A stretch of 64,000 nt of DNA, taken from the NCBI GenBank assembly GCA_021464245.1, contig JADCRB010000114.1, positions 2,170,001 to 2,234,000 on the forward strand. The letters run 5' to 3'. The stretch comes from Carallia brachiata (Eukaryota; Streptophyta; Magnoliopsida; Malpighiales; Rhizophoraceae). Position 1 is the first letter of the stretch, and every line of letters starts with the position of its first letter. The translations under genes were made by a program, and so were the position numbers. The notes below the pieces were generated by a model. That model ran no database searches. It worked only from the letters and a program-made list of their open reading frames with translations, and was not told where the DNA came from. Below, in pieces: positions 35,724 to 49,697 of the stretch.

Positions 35724-36287
35724 AGTATGGATCTATTAATCAATCTAATTTCAAGTTAAAAAGCAACAAAAACTAGTTTACATCTGCGAAAAGAACGAGA
35801 TGTAGGGATTAAAAAGTGGCAAATTTTAATTTCAAATGTTAGCATTAGATTATAATTCCTAGTACAAGTTTATAAGTAGGTGCTCCTAACCTTACTCCAA
35901 TTCCTTGTTAGCTCGTTAATCTAATTCCTAGCACAAGTTTAGGTGCTACTAACCTTAACCAAATCTAAAAGAATTTAAAACAATTGGCAACATTTTTCCT
36001 ATAAAAAGTTATAGAGCATTCGTACTTAGTATGAATTGAAAGCGTACACGGATATGTTGACTAAAGGAAATGTATGACTCATGTTGGTCACAAGCAAGAG
36101 TTTGGAAAATGAAATAGGACAAACAACCAACTTTTTTTTATGAGATGATCAGGTGGCCGTTCGTTGGTTAGGGCATTAAATTACCAATTCAATTCTCTTC
36201 GTTCGAAATGGCCGCTAATTGCTGTCCATCTGCCCGGCCAAATATATGCACAAGAAAAGCTGCAGTGGCCACATAATTGTCAATAAA

Positions 36288-36561
36288 AGAAGCAGCTAGA
36301 CCAACCATACATATATTGTGGTCTAGCTGGATAGGGGGCTCACTCCTAGATGTAAGATCTTGAGTTCGAGTGTTATCAAGTGAAAATCTGTGATCATGAT
36401 GCATAAGTGTTATTAAACCTATGTCCCTACTAGTTTGAGTAATGTTATAATCATCCATATTGTTTGCATCATTAGACGGGGCACAATACTCTCTAACGTG
36501 ACCACCGAAACATCACCCTTACTCTCCCTATTTCTAATAAATAATAATAATAATAATAATA
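36288..36561 (+). mobile_element. SINE with (ATA)n tail
   Basis: The target duplication ATAATTGTCAATAAA lies at 36273-36287 and 36562-36576. The head carries TGGTCTAGCTGG (A-box-like) and GAGTTCGAGTG (B-box-like), and the element ends in repeated AATAAT. It is in the opposite orientation to, and of a different family from, the 330-bp SINEs. Confidence 0.7.
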
Positions 36562-36576
36562 ATAATTGTCAATAAA

Positions 36577-38583
36577 GAGCAAGTCCATCTTATGGTAGAA
36601 ATCCACAATTAAACGCAGAAGTAGCTGTAATATTATGTCAAGAAACTATTTCATATAATAATTAAATGAAACTCGAAAATAAATCATATATAAAACTTAA
36701 CATTTTTAATAAATTATTTATATTCAAATAACCAAATTATTTATCTCTATGTGTAGAAAGAGATCTTAGGCTCAATTATACTTTGTTATGGTATATTAAT
36801 TACAAGTTTTATCTCATAATCTTATCTCTCAATTTAAATTTGAAATTAATTGCTTCAAAATTCAGGTTTTGGAGTATATATATACACTGCTGTAATTCCT
36901 TCTAGAGCTATAACTTGATTTTATATCTGTTGTAGTAAGTAATTATTTACCTTGTGTCCTTTTTCAAAGTTTGCTGAGCAAATTTGATGTAGGGTTACAC
37001 CAATTCTTGCATTTTGTATCCATTAATTTGCTCATGGCCGAAATTCACATCCAATAAACACAATGTCTGTCATGACTCTATCAACGTAAGCTCAGAGATA
37101 ATGATGTAGAGATCCAAGTTGCTATTAAACAAAAAAAAAAATTTTTTTACCATTTTACTTTTCATTCAATTTTTAGATACATAATAAATTTGGTGAGGAT
37201 GTTCAACGTCTTAACCCACACTCAATTTCATGTTGCTGGTTGCTAGTAATTTCAATGTTTCCAATCAAATTAAGTTGGTACAGCGAGCGGTACCTAATAA
37301 CAGAGGGTTCATGTACTCCCCGAGGGAAATACTATGTAACATATATAAAGTAATTATAAATTAACATATAAAATATATATTGTTAAATTGTGAAAAATAT
37401 AATAAATTTTAAAAAAATAAATTATTAAATTAATTATGTATTATTTACATATCACATAATATATTTATGTAGTCTTACTCAACACCTAAATAGGCTTATT
37501 ATGGTAATATTAATTGCTGTTGTTATTTTCTTACAGACCATTATAGAGTGGACTGCAGCTAAATAAAACTTTTCAACATTGTCAAGTCAACGGTGGAATA
37601 TAGTTTAGTCGTCACATACAATCAAAGATGCTGACAGTGCAAATGTCATATATCTCTTCTAGATGTATATCAAGATCTAAATAGCTTATAATTTCTATCA
37701 TTTCAAAGGTTAGCATTGGAATACAAAATATGGTACCAAAGCAATCATTTGTCTTATTTCCATTCAAATTCTCATAATTTTTTGGCCCGATTAGCTTGAA
37801 AATAGTTCCGTCACCTGTTGATCGGATTTATTCTGCATTAAAAACAAAAGAAAAAAACAAATTGAGAAGATAATTTTTGTATTATCTAAGTATATAGTAA
37901 GATTCAACTCAACTTTGATATTTAATGTTCCCAAAATTAAAAATCTCAAATTTGAATCCGTTGGAACCAATCGACATACAAAATATATATATATATCTGT
38001 AGCACAAGCTAACAGAAAATATATGTATAATAATTAATTAATTATTTAATATAATCAATCGATTAATATTTATAATAAAAATAAATATATTTTTATCAAT
38101 TTTTAATTATAAATACTAATTATTTGGTTATACAAAATAATCAGTCAATTATTATACGTGAATACTGCATATAAATTTCCCATCAATGAATTTGTTTTTT
38201 TTATCATTATATTAATTAGTATCATATTAGCTTGTGCGCAATTAAGGCTGGGTCCTCGACACAAAACCTTTCAAATGTGTGGGTGTGGCGTTGCAAAGAC
38301 TTTCCAAAGTTGCTTTCAAAGATTCAAAACTGCAGTCCAATCAAGGTAGGACTTGGCATCTTGCGAGCCCATTGGTTTCCCACCACCAAGCGATGAATCA
38401 TTGCTTGGGCACTTACGTGTATATACGTAGATTTAATATTTCTGTGAGTTGGTCCAACCAGCTGCCAACCACTTTCAGTTACAAATTAATTCGGCAGAGA
38501 CCCTTATCTGATAATATGATATCAGTTGAAAGAAGAAGGAAGTCTCCTCTTGTTTTATGAATTAATTAAGCTCCCATGCATCC
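36577..38583. other. Gene-poor AT-rich region
   Basis: No gene seen. 37330-37470 is a small palindrome-like AT block (ATAAATTAACATATAAAATA / ATTATTTACATATCACATAA), likely a MITE. The frames around 38158-38560 have no domain signature. Confidence 0.4.
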
Positions 38584-38633
38584 CATCTCCCTTTTTCTGT
38601 TTTTTTTTTTTTTGGTCAAGCATCTCCCTTTTT
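38584..38633 (-). mobile_element. Nearly tail-only retroposition scar
   Basis: CATCTCCCTTTTT is at 38584-38596 and 38621-38633. The insert is a T run then GGTCAAG, i.e. CTTGACC plus poly(A) on the minus strand. Confidence 0.6.
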
Positions 38634-39080
38634 TTCAAAGCAAAATTCTTTAGATACAGATAAATCTTATCATCAAATATAAATATTATAAATATATTTT
38701 GACATCTAAATGATTTCCTTTTCAATTTGGTGGTGATTCTTTTTTAATTTGTTATGATTTTTCTTTACATGTATACTACCTGTATCATTTATTTATAAAA
38801 TTTGTTATCAATAACAAACAAAATATATTCTACTTCTTTAATTAGTCAACACTTTGAGTTCCTACACGTTTGGCTGGTTTCGTAAGGCTGGATTACTGCC
38901 TGTAGGGAACTCTCTTGTAAGTTAGATTGATTCATTAAATGCAATATTGGCTTATCCAAAGAAAAAAGAAAAAAAGAAAAACAAAAGGCCCATTGCATAT
39001 TTTGCAACCCCTCTACCGTTGCCTTAAATCTTTTCTTCTTAAGCTTTGCTATATATTACAAGTCAGTTCTGGTGTACACT

Positions 39081-39125
39081 ATCTCTTTGAATTGATTTTT
39101 TTGGTGCAATATCTCTTTGATTTGA
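39081..39125 (-). mobile_element. Nearly tail-only retroposition scar
   Basis: ATCTCTTTGAATTGA (39081-39095) and ATCTCTTTGATTTGA (39111-39125) flank TTTTTTGGTGCAAT-like sequence of 15 nt. Confidence 0.6.
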
Positions 39126-39260
39126 TACGATCACGGTCATCTGTTTCAGAATTAAGTTTTCAAAATTATTATATAGCAAACAATAATACGTGTGCAAGCT
39201 GGGATCTTGCCAGTAAAAAACCATTATAATAAATACCCATTATTGTCAAAGGAATATATA

Positions 39261-39491
39261 GTAAATGAGTACCAATACATGTTTTGAATTTTAATATTTT
39301 AATTAGTGTTCTAATTGAAATTAAAATTGATAATTTTGAAACAAAACTGATAGTTTTTTAAATACAAAAATAACAGCTGTTAATTTCCATTTAAAAAATT
39401 ATCAGTCTTATTTCAAAATTATTAATTTTAATTTTAATCGAGATACCAATCAAAATACTAAAATTTAGCACACTAACATTTTCTCATCGTA
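39261..39491. mobile_element. Foldback MITE (about 230 bp)
   Basis: The left half is the imperfect inverse of the right half around a centre near 39376 (AACAGCTGTT). Matching arms include TGATAGTTTTTTAAAT versus ATTTAAAAAATTATCA and TTTTAATATTTTAATTAG versus CAATCAAAATACTAAAAT. The terminal bases are poorly matched and the target duplication is unclear. Confidence 0.65.
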
Positions 39492-42400
39492 AATTTGTAA
39501 TGTACAAAGAATAGACATAACATTATCACGACAATCACAAATAACAAAGAGAAAAATACAAGTTCCAATATAAATATGGTTAATTAGATGCGTTCTAAAC
39601 ACAAGCTCACATATTACAATAGTATCCCACCGTTGTAACAATCTAATATGGCTGATATTTTAGAGAATTAGGTTTCAACCTTCTGGTTTTTAAAGAGTGC
39701 AAGATGAATCAATCCATTTGCAGAAAGACCGTAAGAGCAATATCCAGCCGCTATGTAGATAACACTAGATCGGCCATGCTCCTTCCGCCTCAACCTCCAT
39801 GTCCAACCTAACCGCAGACTTACCTTCTCGGCCCCGGCTAGCCCAATATGTTTGGATGGGCTTTACGGAAATTTATGTTAGTCGGATAAGGCTGGGCACC
39901 AGAATTTATTGATATTGATCGGCTCGTCCATTACTTAATAGCCTTGGTCATGACACTTGCAAGTGACTAGATATTGATCATTATTATTCTCATTCAACTA
40001 ATCTTTATAAGAAAAATTATCACCCGAGTATTATTAAATTTGAAAGGGTTTCCTTACATCTACCTTTAATGTTGCTCACAGAAATCTTAGAGATCATATT
40101 ATGATGTTGGGACTAGAACTTAGACCAATGTAAAAAAAAAGTAGTAAATTATCAAGACTAACGCCTCAAATGTTGTTTATATAAAAATATATCTATACAA
40201 CATATTAATTTACAAAGGAAAGAGGAAATTTTAACTTGTTTCTCATTCATTCTAAAGGTTTTTTTTAATGTAACAAAATCCAACTTTTGGCAAAACTCTT
40301 AAATTTAATTATTTTCATTCATTTTAATTTCACTATTTTATTATGATAATAACATAATGTGCTGAATTTTTTATCAGATAATCATTATTGAATTTAAATT
40401 TGATTCAACTACTACTTAAATAATTGAATTCATAAGAAACCATTAAGTATTATTTTTTATATATTTTCCTTAATTCTTAAGAAAGTATTAGAGATATGAA
40501 AAAAAATAATCTTTCAACATTATTCCACTAGAGTTCTGTTGTGTCGCTTTCACCTCCTCACTTATTCGGCTTATTTATTTTATACTATTTACCTTCTCAT
40601 CTAACAAATGCTGACCGACACACCAAACACTTACAAATCCCTGCAGGGCAATTCCTTGGCAGCCCCATCTAGCTCAAACTTTTCCTTGCATAGGGCACAA
40701 TGAGTAGCATCCTTCATCAAATGTACCTATGTTATTTTCAACGTTGGCAATGCTTCAATGGCTTGATATGGCTAAAACTTATAATCTATGTATGTCTCTT
40801 TCTTCGTTTGATTTCTTTGACTATTTTTTGCTTTCAATTTGAAAATTATGATGTTCTTCGTTTGATTTCTAAAAAAAATAGAGTTTTTGAACTTTCTTTC
40901 TTTCCCTTCCGTTTGCTTGGTTGTTTGGTTGCTGAGAAATTTTGATATTTGATCTTTTCTTGAGAAATTGATATTTAAGTGTAGTCAATTCTACAAGTTA
41001 TAACTTTACTAACTACAATTCAATGTGTAGTCAAGTTCGAATTTGATTATATTGTCCTGTTACGCATGAAGTATTATTTTATAAGCTTAGTAATAAAAAT
41101 TATCAATAAATTTAAAAAGGAAAAAAAAAACTCATACATCTAACTTGAAATTGACTTTACTTTACTACTTCCCAATATTATCTCTTCTCAGGTGCAATTC
41201 AGGTTAATATACAACAGACGCTTTTTGCACAATTAACTCAATATTTTTTTTATTTTTTCGGAATTTAGTATTTTTCTACTAAATTTATAAATATTTATTA
41301 AAATTAAAAACTGCGCACGAAAGTGTGCTGACTTAGAAACTAGTTGTATTATAAAAATGTCGTAGGTCAGTTTCTCTAGCTACGCCTACCAAGCTGTAAT
41401 TTTGCAGAAAAATATGGCATTGCATTTGTAACAAAATTTATTTTACTTCTATAAAAAATATATGTGTGTTTGTTGTAAGTTGATTACAGGATTATACGGG
41501 GACTTTGAAATGTATTCTTGGAAAATATAGTGTAATTTTTCAAAAATATACTTGTTGTTTTATCCATTAAAACTGAAATTAAAAACATATACTTTCAACC
41601 AACTTACCTAAACTCAATCCTATATTTTCGAGGTAAAAAAATTTGCTTCATTCTACTTTTAATTTTTTTTCTTGATGTTATTTAATTTAAAGAAAAGTTT
41701 GGTTGTAATACAATAAAAGTAACGTGATAAGCCGGTACTAATGTAACATAATTTAGTTAAAATTATTAAATTTAAAAAATATATATTTAACTTGTTAAAT
41801 TGTTTACGTATCTTCTATACACTTCTCGTTGTATTATTATATAGTCAAACTTATTTATTTATTTATTTTAAGAATATCTATCAATATTATAAAGCCGTCA
41901 CTAACTCGATCCCTCGTTAGATCGGACTCTCTTTCTCCACGTAAAACGTGGCACTTTGAGACAAATGCCAACAGAACGTGGTCGGCCCGACACTGCATGA
42001 GCCAGCCTGCAGCCTGCAATTATTTTTTATCTTACCCTTTTAAAACGAGATTCTTGTTCTTGGGTTTTACATCTTTCTTTTATTGTGTTTGTGTATTTAT
42101 TTATTTGTCCTAATACAAGTGGTCGATAATAGCACATAATCTTGGCCCAATACAAGCCCACATAGCTTACGGGTAATTCCTTTCTGCTGTTGTCCAATTT
42201 AGTGCCGTTCATTTCTAGAATTAGACTACTGACCTAAAAAAATTTTCTAGAATAAGACAACGGTGAAAATATTTGATGAAGTATGTGATTAAATATATAA
42301 TTAATTTAATGATATTTAATAATTTTTTAATTTTTAAGATTTAATATATTTTTTATAATTTAATAATTTAAATAATTATATACTCACTGCACTCTTGATA

Positions 42401-42740
42401 GAATATAAGAATTAGAAGTACTTTTTCATCCGAGGTTACGGATGAGACGGACAGGCTGAAAACAAATGGAAAAGTGAGTGTCTTAACTAACTTGTCCTAT
42501 CAAAAGTATTAAGCCTGTATACTTATTAAATATTGGACAAGCTGACCCTTTTCACTAGTAGCCTTATTTTTTGATCTAGTTGCCTTTCCACTGGTAGCCT
42601 TATTAAATGAATGAATTATCTACCCAACTCCCACCAACAGAAGAATCAAAGATGAAAGGAACAATGGAGAAACAAGTTTAAATGCGGAGCGCATGGTTGC
42701 TTCATTCAAGTTTTGCCTTACTACTCGAGAAAAAGGTTGA
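39492..42740. other. Gene-poor region upstream of the TKPR2-like gene
   Basis: No coding signature. A GC-richer patch at 39760-39900 is unrecognised. 42270-42380 is a small AT palindrome, probably a MITE. The right end holds the TKPR2 promoter. Confidence 0.4.
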
Positions 42741-42751
42741 AACCGCTTGGG

Positions 42752-42759
42752 TTATATAA
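42752..42759 (+). promoter_or_regulatory. Probable TATA box of the TKPR2-like gene
   Basis: GGTTATATAACC contains TTATATAA 49 nt before the start codon, implying a very short leader of about 20-25 nt that includes a GAGAGAGAG run directly in front of the ATG. Confidence 0.6.
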
Positions 42760-42807
42760 CCAAACACATGCAAACCCCACTCAGAGACTCATAGACTTGA
42801 GAGAGAG

Positions 42808-45800
42808 ATGCCGGAATATTGTGTGACAGGCGGAACAGGGTTCATAGCTTCTTACTTGGTGAAGTCGCTGTTGGACAATGGACACACCGTAAGGGCCACT
42901 GTTCGAGACCCAGGTAACGTATAATGCTATCATAGTCCATTTCCATGCTTTGGGACGGGTAGAGGGCCATACTAGGTTTTTTTTTTTTTTTTTTTTGTTG
43001 CGAGGACGGCAATAAAGAGACACAAAATATATACAGGACGTGTGATGCAACCCCTTATTATAGGGGGCAAAATTATCTCTCTAAATAAGGGTAAAATTGT
43101 GTCTCCTATTATCTATATTTCCTGTGTTTCCTAAATTTTTTTTTTTTTTTTTAAGATTGAGATGAGAGTGAAGGCCTACTGTTTCTGCTAATTATATGTT
43201 TTTTTTTTCACTTTCATACTTCTAACTATACTTAGCTGGGTTTTTTTTGCCTTTGACATTAAAATAGTCAGCAACAGTGGGTAACATTATGGAGTGTGTG
43301 TCATCATCGTCATAAATAAAAAAAATAAAAATAAAAGGAAAACTCATAAGAACTGTCTTAAAAGTTGAAAATATGTTAAGAGTGAACAATTTACTAGTGT
43401 AGGCAGGATTCAATATTTTCTGGAATCTTATCTAAAACTCGTTTGAACATATTAATTTGCTTGTTATTTATGGAAAGAAAAGCCCTACCCAAAAGTCGAA
43501 AATATACATTTTTTAGTGGGCACCAGACAGCTCTCTTTAAGGCTAGGGACTTAATCCAACTCTCACTATCTTTTGATTCATCTCACTCTTGGTTAATTAT
43601 TCTTTCTGAAATGCATTATGCGCAGTAATAGTAATCTTGAATATCTTGAGTTCTAACTCCAAAACTAATTGATTAAAAGACAAAGTGCAGTAGGATAAGA
43701 GATAATATACAAAGATTTAATCAGACATAATTAAAAAAACAAAAACTAATTGAAATGCATTGAGCGCAGCAACATAAATATATAATCTATTGAATATAAA
43801 CATTTAATCAGTCATGTTTTATCTTATGTGCTTATGTAATTGAATAAGTTTTAATATATAAAGACAAATAATAATGTATAATAGTGAGCCAACTCACCGG
43901 TTAACCCTAATTGGCAAAACTTCTGTGAATGTGAGCACTTGGAGAAGATCAGTTTGTTCTCCCTGAAGTAACTTTTATCCATTGAGCAACGGGCCTTCCA
44001 CTCGGCATTGTCGAATTACTAAGGCCGACTTTCATCCCCTACTCAACGGTGGGGTCTTGTAGTTAAGCTCCCTTCTGCCCTTGCACTCAGGGCCAATCTC
44101 CGTCCAGCCCGAAGAAACCTTTACACGCATCCATTATCTTTTGGAAGGCCTATGCCCCATAAAAACAGTCTGCCTAAGACTGTCCCTTGGCCTGTAGGTT
44201 ACACAAGTTAGAATTCAAGCTCTTCTATAGTGATATTTCACTGATGACTTGAACCCCCAAAAGGAAACTTTCTTCGCCTTCTATCTAAGCTACGTAGGAA
44301 AGGCCAAATTCTTTCTGACTCAACCAAAAGATTTGATTCCAATAAGGACTGGGCTTGTACTCGAAAGCAAGTCCGACCGAACTTGTTTGACAACTCCAAT
44401 TGAGGGAGGTGAAAATGACTTAAAAGTGACTCACACCCAAGCCCTGTTTGGATTGTAATTTAAGAATATATAGACTAAGACAGCACCTTTGCTGCATTAG
44501 CTAGAGCCCATTACAAGTTTCTCTATTTGTTGTTTTTTTTTATTTTTTGGGGTTGCCTTCGGCCCAATAGCTCGACCAATGATAGCCGAAAATTTTCGTC
44601 CGAGTAAGACTAAATAACACTCCTCTTAGTCTTGGTTCAATCTTTGTTTTTCTTTTATACCCTTTGGATCTCCTTGTAACCAAAAAAAAAAAAAAAAATT
44701 CTAAGCTCTATGAATTCTTCACAAGAAAATAAAATCCGAAATGCTTGTCATGTTCATGTAGTACATTTCCTTCCCAAAAAAAAAAAAAAAGATGAAGAAA
44801 TAAAGAAAGATAGGACTCAAAAACAATTTACCAACATTTTGTGAAGATCTTACAGAAATTGCGGACGGCAAAGTGAGTTCCACAGTACCTCCATCAGCAA
44901 AATATTTTTGAACCGCATTATTCTGAAAATTTTGTTTTCAGATTTCATTATTTTTGAAAAAAGACCATGATATTGGCCACAAATTTCATTTAATTTACAT
45001 TGCTTTTTTTTTTTTTTTTTTTTTCTCCCTGGTAACATTGTTTCTTAATACCCAGTAGTTCCTCAGGTCCCTGAGTGGTTGTAACTTAGACTCATATTCT
45101 AAAGTATTACTATCCAATCCTACGAAACGGATATAGTTATGATAACGTACGGCCCACCAATATGCAATTATAATTGTAGGTTTCAGTTTCCACCTTATAG
45201 TGTACATTCCGTCTTATTCTTGCAGGAGATGCTAAGAAGGTTGGTTTTCTTCGGGAGTTCAAAGGAGCCGATGAGAGACTAAAGATCATGAAAGCTGATT
45301 TAATGATAGAAGGTAGCTTTGATGAGGCAATACAAGGTGCGGATGGGGTCTTCCACGCGGCATCACCCCTCCTCGTTCCTTACGATGACAAGATAAAGGT
45401 TAAGCTTGATACATAATTCTTTTTGGTGCATCAGAAAATAGACCTATTAGCCAAAACTGGAGGTGATAAATGAACTGGTGATTAACGTTTGAGTCATTTC
45501 GAGTTGTTGATTAAGTTCTGGACATTTCGGATTTTGGGTGCAAACTTCAAATGCATTATATTTCAGGTTTTGAGATCAACTAATATGAGTTTGGAATTAA
45601 TTAGATTACAAGTTATTTTGAGTTCTGTTTATTTTAATTTCTAAGTTGTTTCAGTTTGAATTTTCAAATATGACATATTAAATTTTTTGAGTAACTCAGG
45701 TTAGATCGAGTTGATTTCAGATAAATTAACTCGAAATATTTGAATAAATCAACTTTTGTCACCTCCAACACAATGCCACTAAAAAATTTGAGTTTTGGGA

Positions 45801-48198
45801 CTTGCAATGGTCAAAATTTTATTGGCCCATCCCATGGTTGAACTGGGCTTTTTCTTGCCTTGTACACATTTAGCAGCTATCTAAACATCCAGATAGACAA
45901 GAGCCCACTAATTGTAAGCCGTTTAGCTCGGCCACCATGTGGTACAAACAAATAGGGCAGGGGTTGTTAGGAACATAATTACTCTTGGTACCATTGTAAT
46001 TTTGGTATATTATTAATAATAAGAGTAGTTCTCTCTTGAAATCTAAGATTTTTATAATAAAGGTACGAACTGTAATTACTGTAATATTCTTTAAAATACT
46101 ATCATTGTAATTTTTAGTTTATTTAATTACCACTAACAAATCTACAGGAGACATTGATCGATCCATGCATAAAGGGCACCATCAATGTGCTTAGCTCTTG
46201 CTCAAAGGCCAAGTCTGTGAAACGAGTTGTTCTGACCTCTTCCTGCTCTGCAGTAAGATACCGAGAAGATGCCACCCAAATTTCTCCTTTGAACGAGTCA
46301 CATTGGAGTGATCCTGAATACTGCAAACGCCATAACGTATTAACTATTTTACAAATAAATAAAGTATACATAATAATATCTAGCAAGCTTTCGTGATTCA
46401 TTTGCTCGAATTTCTTTTTTTTTTTAAATATATTGCTTATTTATAAAATTTGTTACCATGAAACAATTCTATATTAATGTTCTATTAGCATATTGGTATA
46501 ATTTGCATCAATATACAATCCTCTCTCACTACAATTTATTGTGCCTGTAGCTCTGGTACCCATATGCAAAGACCATGGGAGAGAAAGAGGCGTGGAGAAT
46601 AGCAAAGGAAAGTGGAATTGATCTAGTGGTGGTGAACCCAGCTTTTGCAATTGGTCCACTGCTTACACCACAGCCAACAAGTACATTGCTCCTGACATTG
46701 CTCATGATCAAAGGTTAGTCTTAGTCTTAGTTTTGTTTCTCTTGGTGCACTTAAAAATTCCTCCTTCATCGCATGCTTCTATAAAGACATCTTAATCACG
46801 TATTCGTGTTATGATGAATATGCTCTTTTTTATGATCTTTTTGATCTCCCTAATAAAAACCTAATAAATAAAAAACCCTTTAATTCGTTTCAAGTTTCAG
46901 CAACCAGACCAGCCCATTGGGTGTGCTTCTGGATCTGTGACGGTTGAGTTGGGCTTGGATTTTATGTTTTCTCTTAGACTTGACCCAGCTGAATTTTCAT
47001 TAAAAACAACTTATTTTAAAACTACTGCCGAAAAAACACTTATTTTAAAACTAGGTAAATAGATTTAGTAAAAGGCAAGTTGGCTGCAGGTACTAAAACA
47101 AACTCTTTGCGTTAGAAATGCTACGGCATCGTTGATCATTTCACCAATCTCTTTATGCGAGACTTTCGTGCAATGGAGTCCCTTTTTTCGAGAAAAGTGA
47201 ACTTGGTGTAGGTAATGTTAATGAGAGCCCGGCTGGGCTTTGGCTAGATAAAAAAAAAAAAAAAAGATCCTAATTAATTGGACCAGTCTGAACTGGCCTT
47301 TTTCATTCAGTAGGTGTAGCATATCCATTGCAAATAAAACAAAATGAATGTGTCAGTTGGTGCTTTGGTTGTTTGATGGAACTTTATAATTTTCACTACC
47401 GAAATGAAACCTTAATATTTTCCATCTAAGAGTTATTACTAACGTATCTCTCCTTTTTACTGATGTTTTTACTTCCAACCAGAGAATTAAAGTCTTATTA
47501 ACTGGAACAATAGCTGTGCACATCTTTGTAGATGTGCGTAAATCCCACATAAACATTTTCAAACTACTATATTAACTTTTTCTTTGTTGATTGAGTAGTC
47601 TTAAACTCGAACTCGAGATTTATTGGACTGATTTTGGCTTTGGAATCACGCTATGACTATGACAAAGTTCCAAAGTCTTCATCTTTTCTTTTTTTTCGGA
47701 TAATTAACTGTACGGACTCCCTAAATTAATAGGAATGCGAGGCGAATATCCAAACTTAACGCTGGGATTTGTGCACATAGACGATGTGGTTGCTGCTCAC
47801 ATTTTGGCAATGGAGAATAGCAAAGCATCGGGCAGGCTGATATGTGCAAGCGAAGTGGCTCACTGGTCACAGATTATTGAGATGCTCAGGACCAAGTATC
47901 CGTCTTACCCATATGAGAGCAAGTGAGTGAAACAAATAGGTCACAATTTCATCTACTAAGTTCAAAGCTATAATTTTTCCGTCAGAATTTCTTTGAGATT
48001 TATTTTTTTTTGGTTAATTTAGTTTCTACTGAAACTCAAACTTGATGCACTTGTAGGCTTGGAGGAGACAAAGGAGACAGTGGCCCGCATAGCATGGACA
48101 CCTCTAAAATTGCACAATTGGGGTTCCCCAAATTCAAAACACTAGAAAAGATGTTTGATGACTGCATCAAGAGTTTCCAAGAGAAAGGGTTTCTGTAA
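42808..48198 (+). CDS. TKPR2: Tetraketide alpha-pyrone reductase 2-like (CCR/DFR-type SDR)
   Basis: Six exons with GT-AG introns: 42808-42913, 45226-45398, 46148-46336, 46551-46713, 47733-47922 and 48057-48198, giving 320 residues. Reading frame is continuous across all junctions. The family reduces the carbonyl of tetraketide alpha-pyrones made by LAP5/LAP6 (PKSA/PKSB), supplying sporopollenin precursors in tapetal cells. Seen: the NADP-binding GGTGFIA at residues 8-14, [11 protein letters not shown] with the catalytic Ser region (124-127), and YPYAK with Tyr159 and Lys163. Diagnostic stretches shared with Arabidopsis TKPR2 (CCRL6) are [27 protein letters not shown] and FDDCI.SFQ.KG(F/L)L at the end. 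Length equals the family norm within one residue. Intron 1 is long (2.3 kb) and contains organellar rRNA-derived sequence. Other CCR-like reductases are possible, but the match to TKPR2 is along the full protein. Confidence 0.93.
43912..44307 (-). pseudogene. Organellar 23S/26S rRNA fragment inside TKPR2 intron 1
   Basis: The plus strand reads as the complement of large-subunit rRNA domain V: AACTTTTATCCATTGAGCAA, GGGCCTTCCACTCGGCA, ACTAAGGCCGACTTTC, AGCTCCCTTCTGCCCTTGCA, AGACTGTCCCTTGGCC and AGGAAAGGCC appear in the order of a bacterial-type 23S gene. Many C-to-T/G-to-A type changes and small indels show it is an old nuclear insertion of plastid or mitochondrial DNA. I cannot decide between the two organelles by eye, though the sequence looks plastid-like. 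Confidence 0.85.
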
Positions 48199-49697
48199 CT
48201 AGTGTCAAAGTCATTTATATATGAACCAATATAATTTTATATGGGCTACCTAATATCAGCAGTACTTAAAAAATAAAAGTAAAAATAAAAATAATGTGCA
48301 TGTATGGCTGCTTCTCCTTCCTAAATTAATGAGTGGCACTCCACTCGGTTATGGGTTTTTAGATTGCTAAAATGACCAATCAATGTCACATAAGGCACAC
48401 ATTGTTGACTCCACTCGGTTGATGCAGAGAAAAAGACTTGCCCAATAATCCAAAAATTTATTGGTGAAGATAGTCCAAAAATTAAGAAACTTTAAGGAAG
48501 CTTCCCGTTGGCAATATCTCACTACTTGTTGACTTGTATATATTAATCTTTCAATTTTTTGAATTTTAACAGCCAGGAGCTTTAAGTTCAGGAAATGAGA
48601 TAAAAAAAAAAATCTTAATTACCGTGTCCATATAATTTTTAGATATAAAATGATAGTTCGATGAAGGCAATAATGCGTATAAGTTGATGAAAATGGTGAT
48701 ACTATGTCACGTCATTGTCTCTTAAATCCATCTCATATATCACATAACATTTTTTTTTTGATTGATTACGAAACTTATTAAATTATAAACTATACAATAA
48801 GATAATGATCATAAACTATACAATATAGTAGTTCTCTTATTTTTCCAAAAATTACATATTTTTTTTTCAAATTTAGAACTTGAGACATTAAATTATTAAA
48901 ATAAAAATTCAAAATTTTATCTAGTGGAATGTCTACATAGAAACTCACATAACTTTGTCTACGACACATAATTTGGTTTGTTTTAAAAAAATTCGGAAAT
49001 TACTAAACATATCCTTGAAAGATGATCAATTGTCGGGCTTCATTTGATAACTGAATCTGTAAATGGCGATTTTTTGGGTGGTCCGAAGACTGTAAAGCCT
49101 AGAGGCGACATGGGACCAAGACATCAGGCAAAATCAAGGTGGCCTCCTCATTTCATTTTCCTTTTAGAATCCCTTTATTTACTGAAAAATAATTTATTTT
49201 TATAAAATATTTATAAGAGAAAATATTTACAGTAAAAATAATAATTTTCTTTTATCACATATTTTATGTTTTTCTAGGAAAATAATAAGTTATTTTTCTA
49301 GAAAATCTCAAAATTTTCCTAAATTTTTTCAAAATTTTCAGTTGTAAACTATTTTACATGAAATAAATGCCAGAAAATGAGAAAAATTTTGTTCTATAAA
49401 ATATTTTATTGCAAATAAACATAGTTGAAAGTTCATTACCCGTATAAACCTTTCTTGTTCTATTAGATCTGTCATTTTTTTTTGGCACATAAAAATTCAA
49501 ACATATTTTGTAAAAATTAGAAGAAATTGAGGTTGGAATTCTCCAAAATTTTGTTCTTGTGACCAAACAAACTAAACCTTAATCATGATAGTATTCATGT
49601 AGTTTTCTAAGTTAATTAGATTTATTCTTCTCGGTGCATGTAGTCAATTATTTTGTAGACAAATTATCTTCCACCAACCATGAAGAACCAAAAAAAA
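48199..49697. other. TKPR2 3' flank and intergenic sequence
   Basis: AT-rich, with no further coding exon in any frame and no definable repeat. The stretch around 49200-49560 shows TTTTCTAGAAAA-type short palindromes only. Confidence 0.45.

Noticed and set aside
38158..38560. Two overlapping plus-strand frames
   Set aside because: No domain, start context or exon structure; likely chance in moderately GC-rich sequence.
45001..45050. Possible further tail-only scar (T run with ACATTG(C/T)T flanks)
   Set aside because: The putative target duplication is only about 8 bp with a mismatch, too weak to list.
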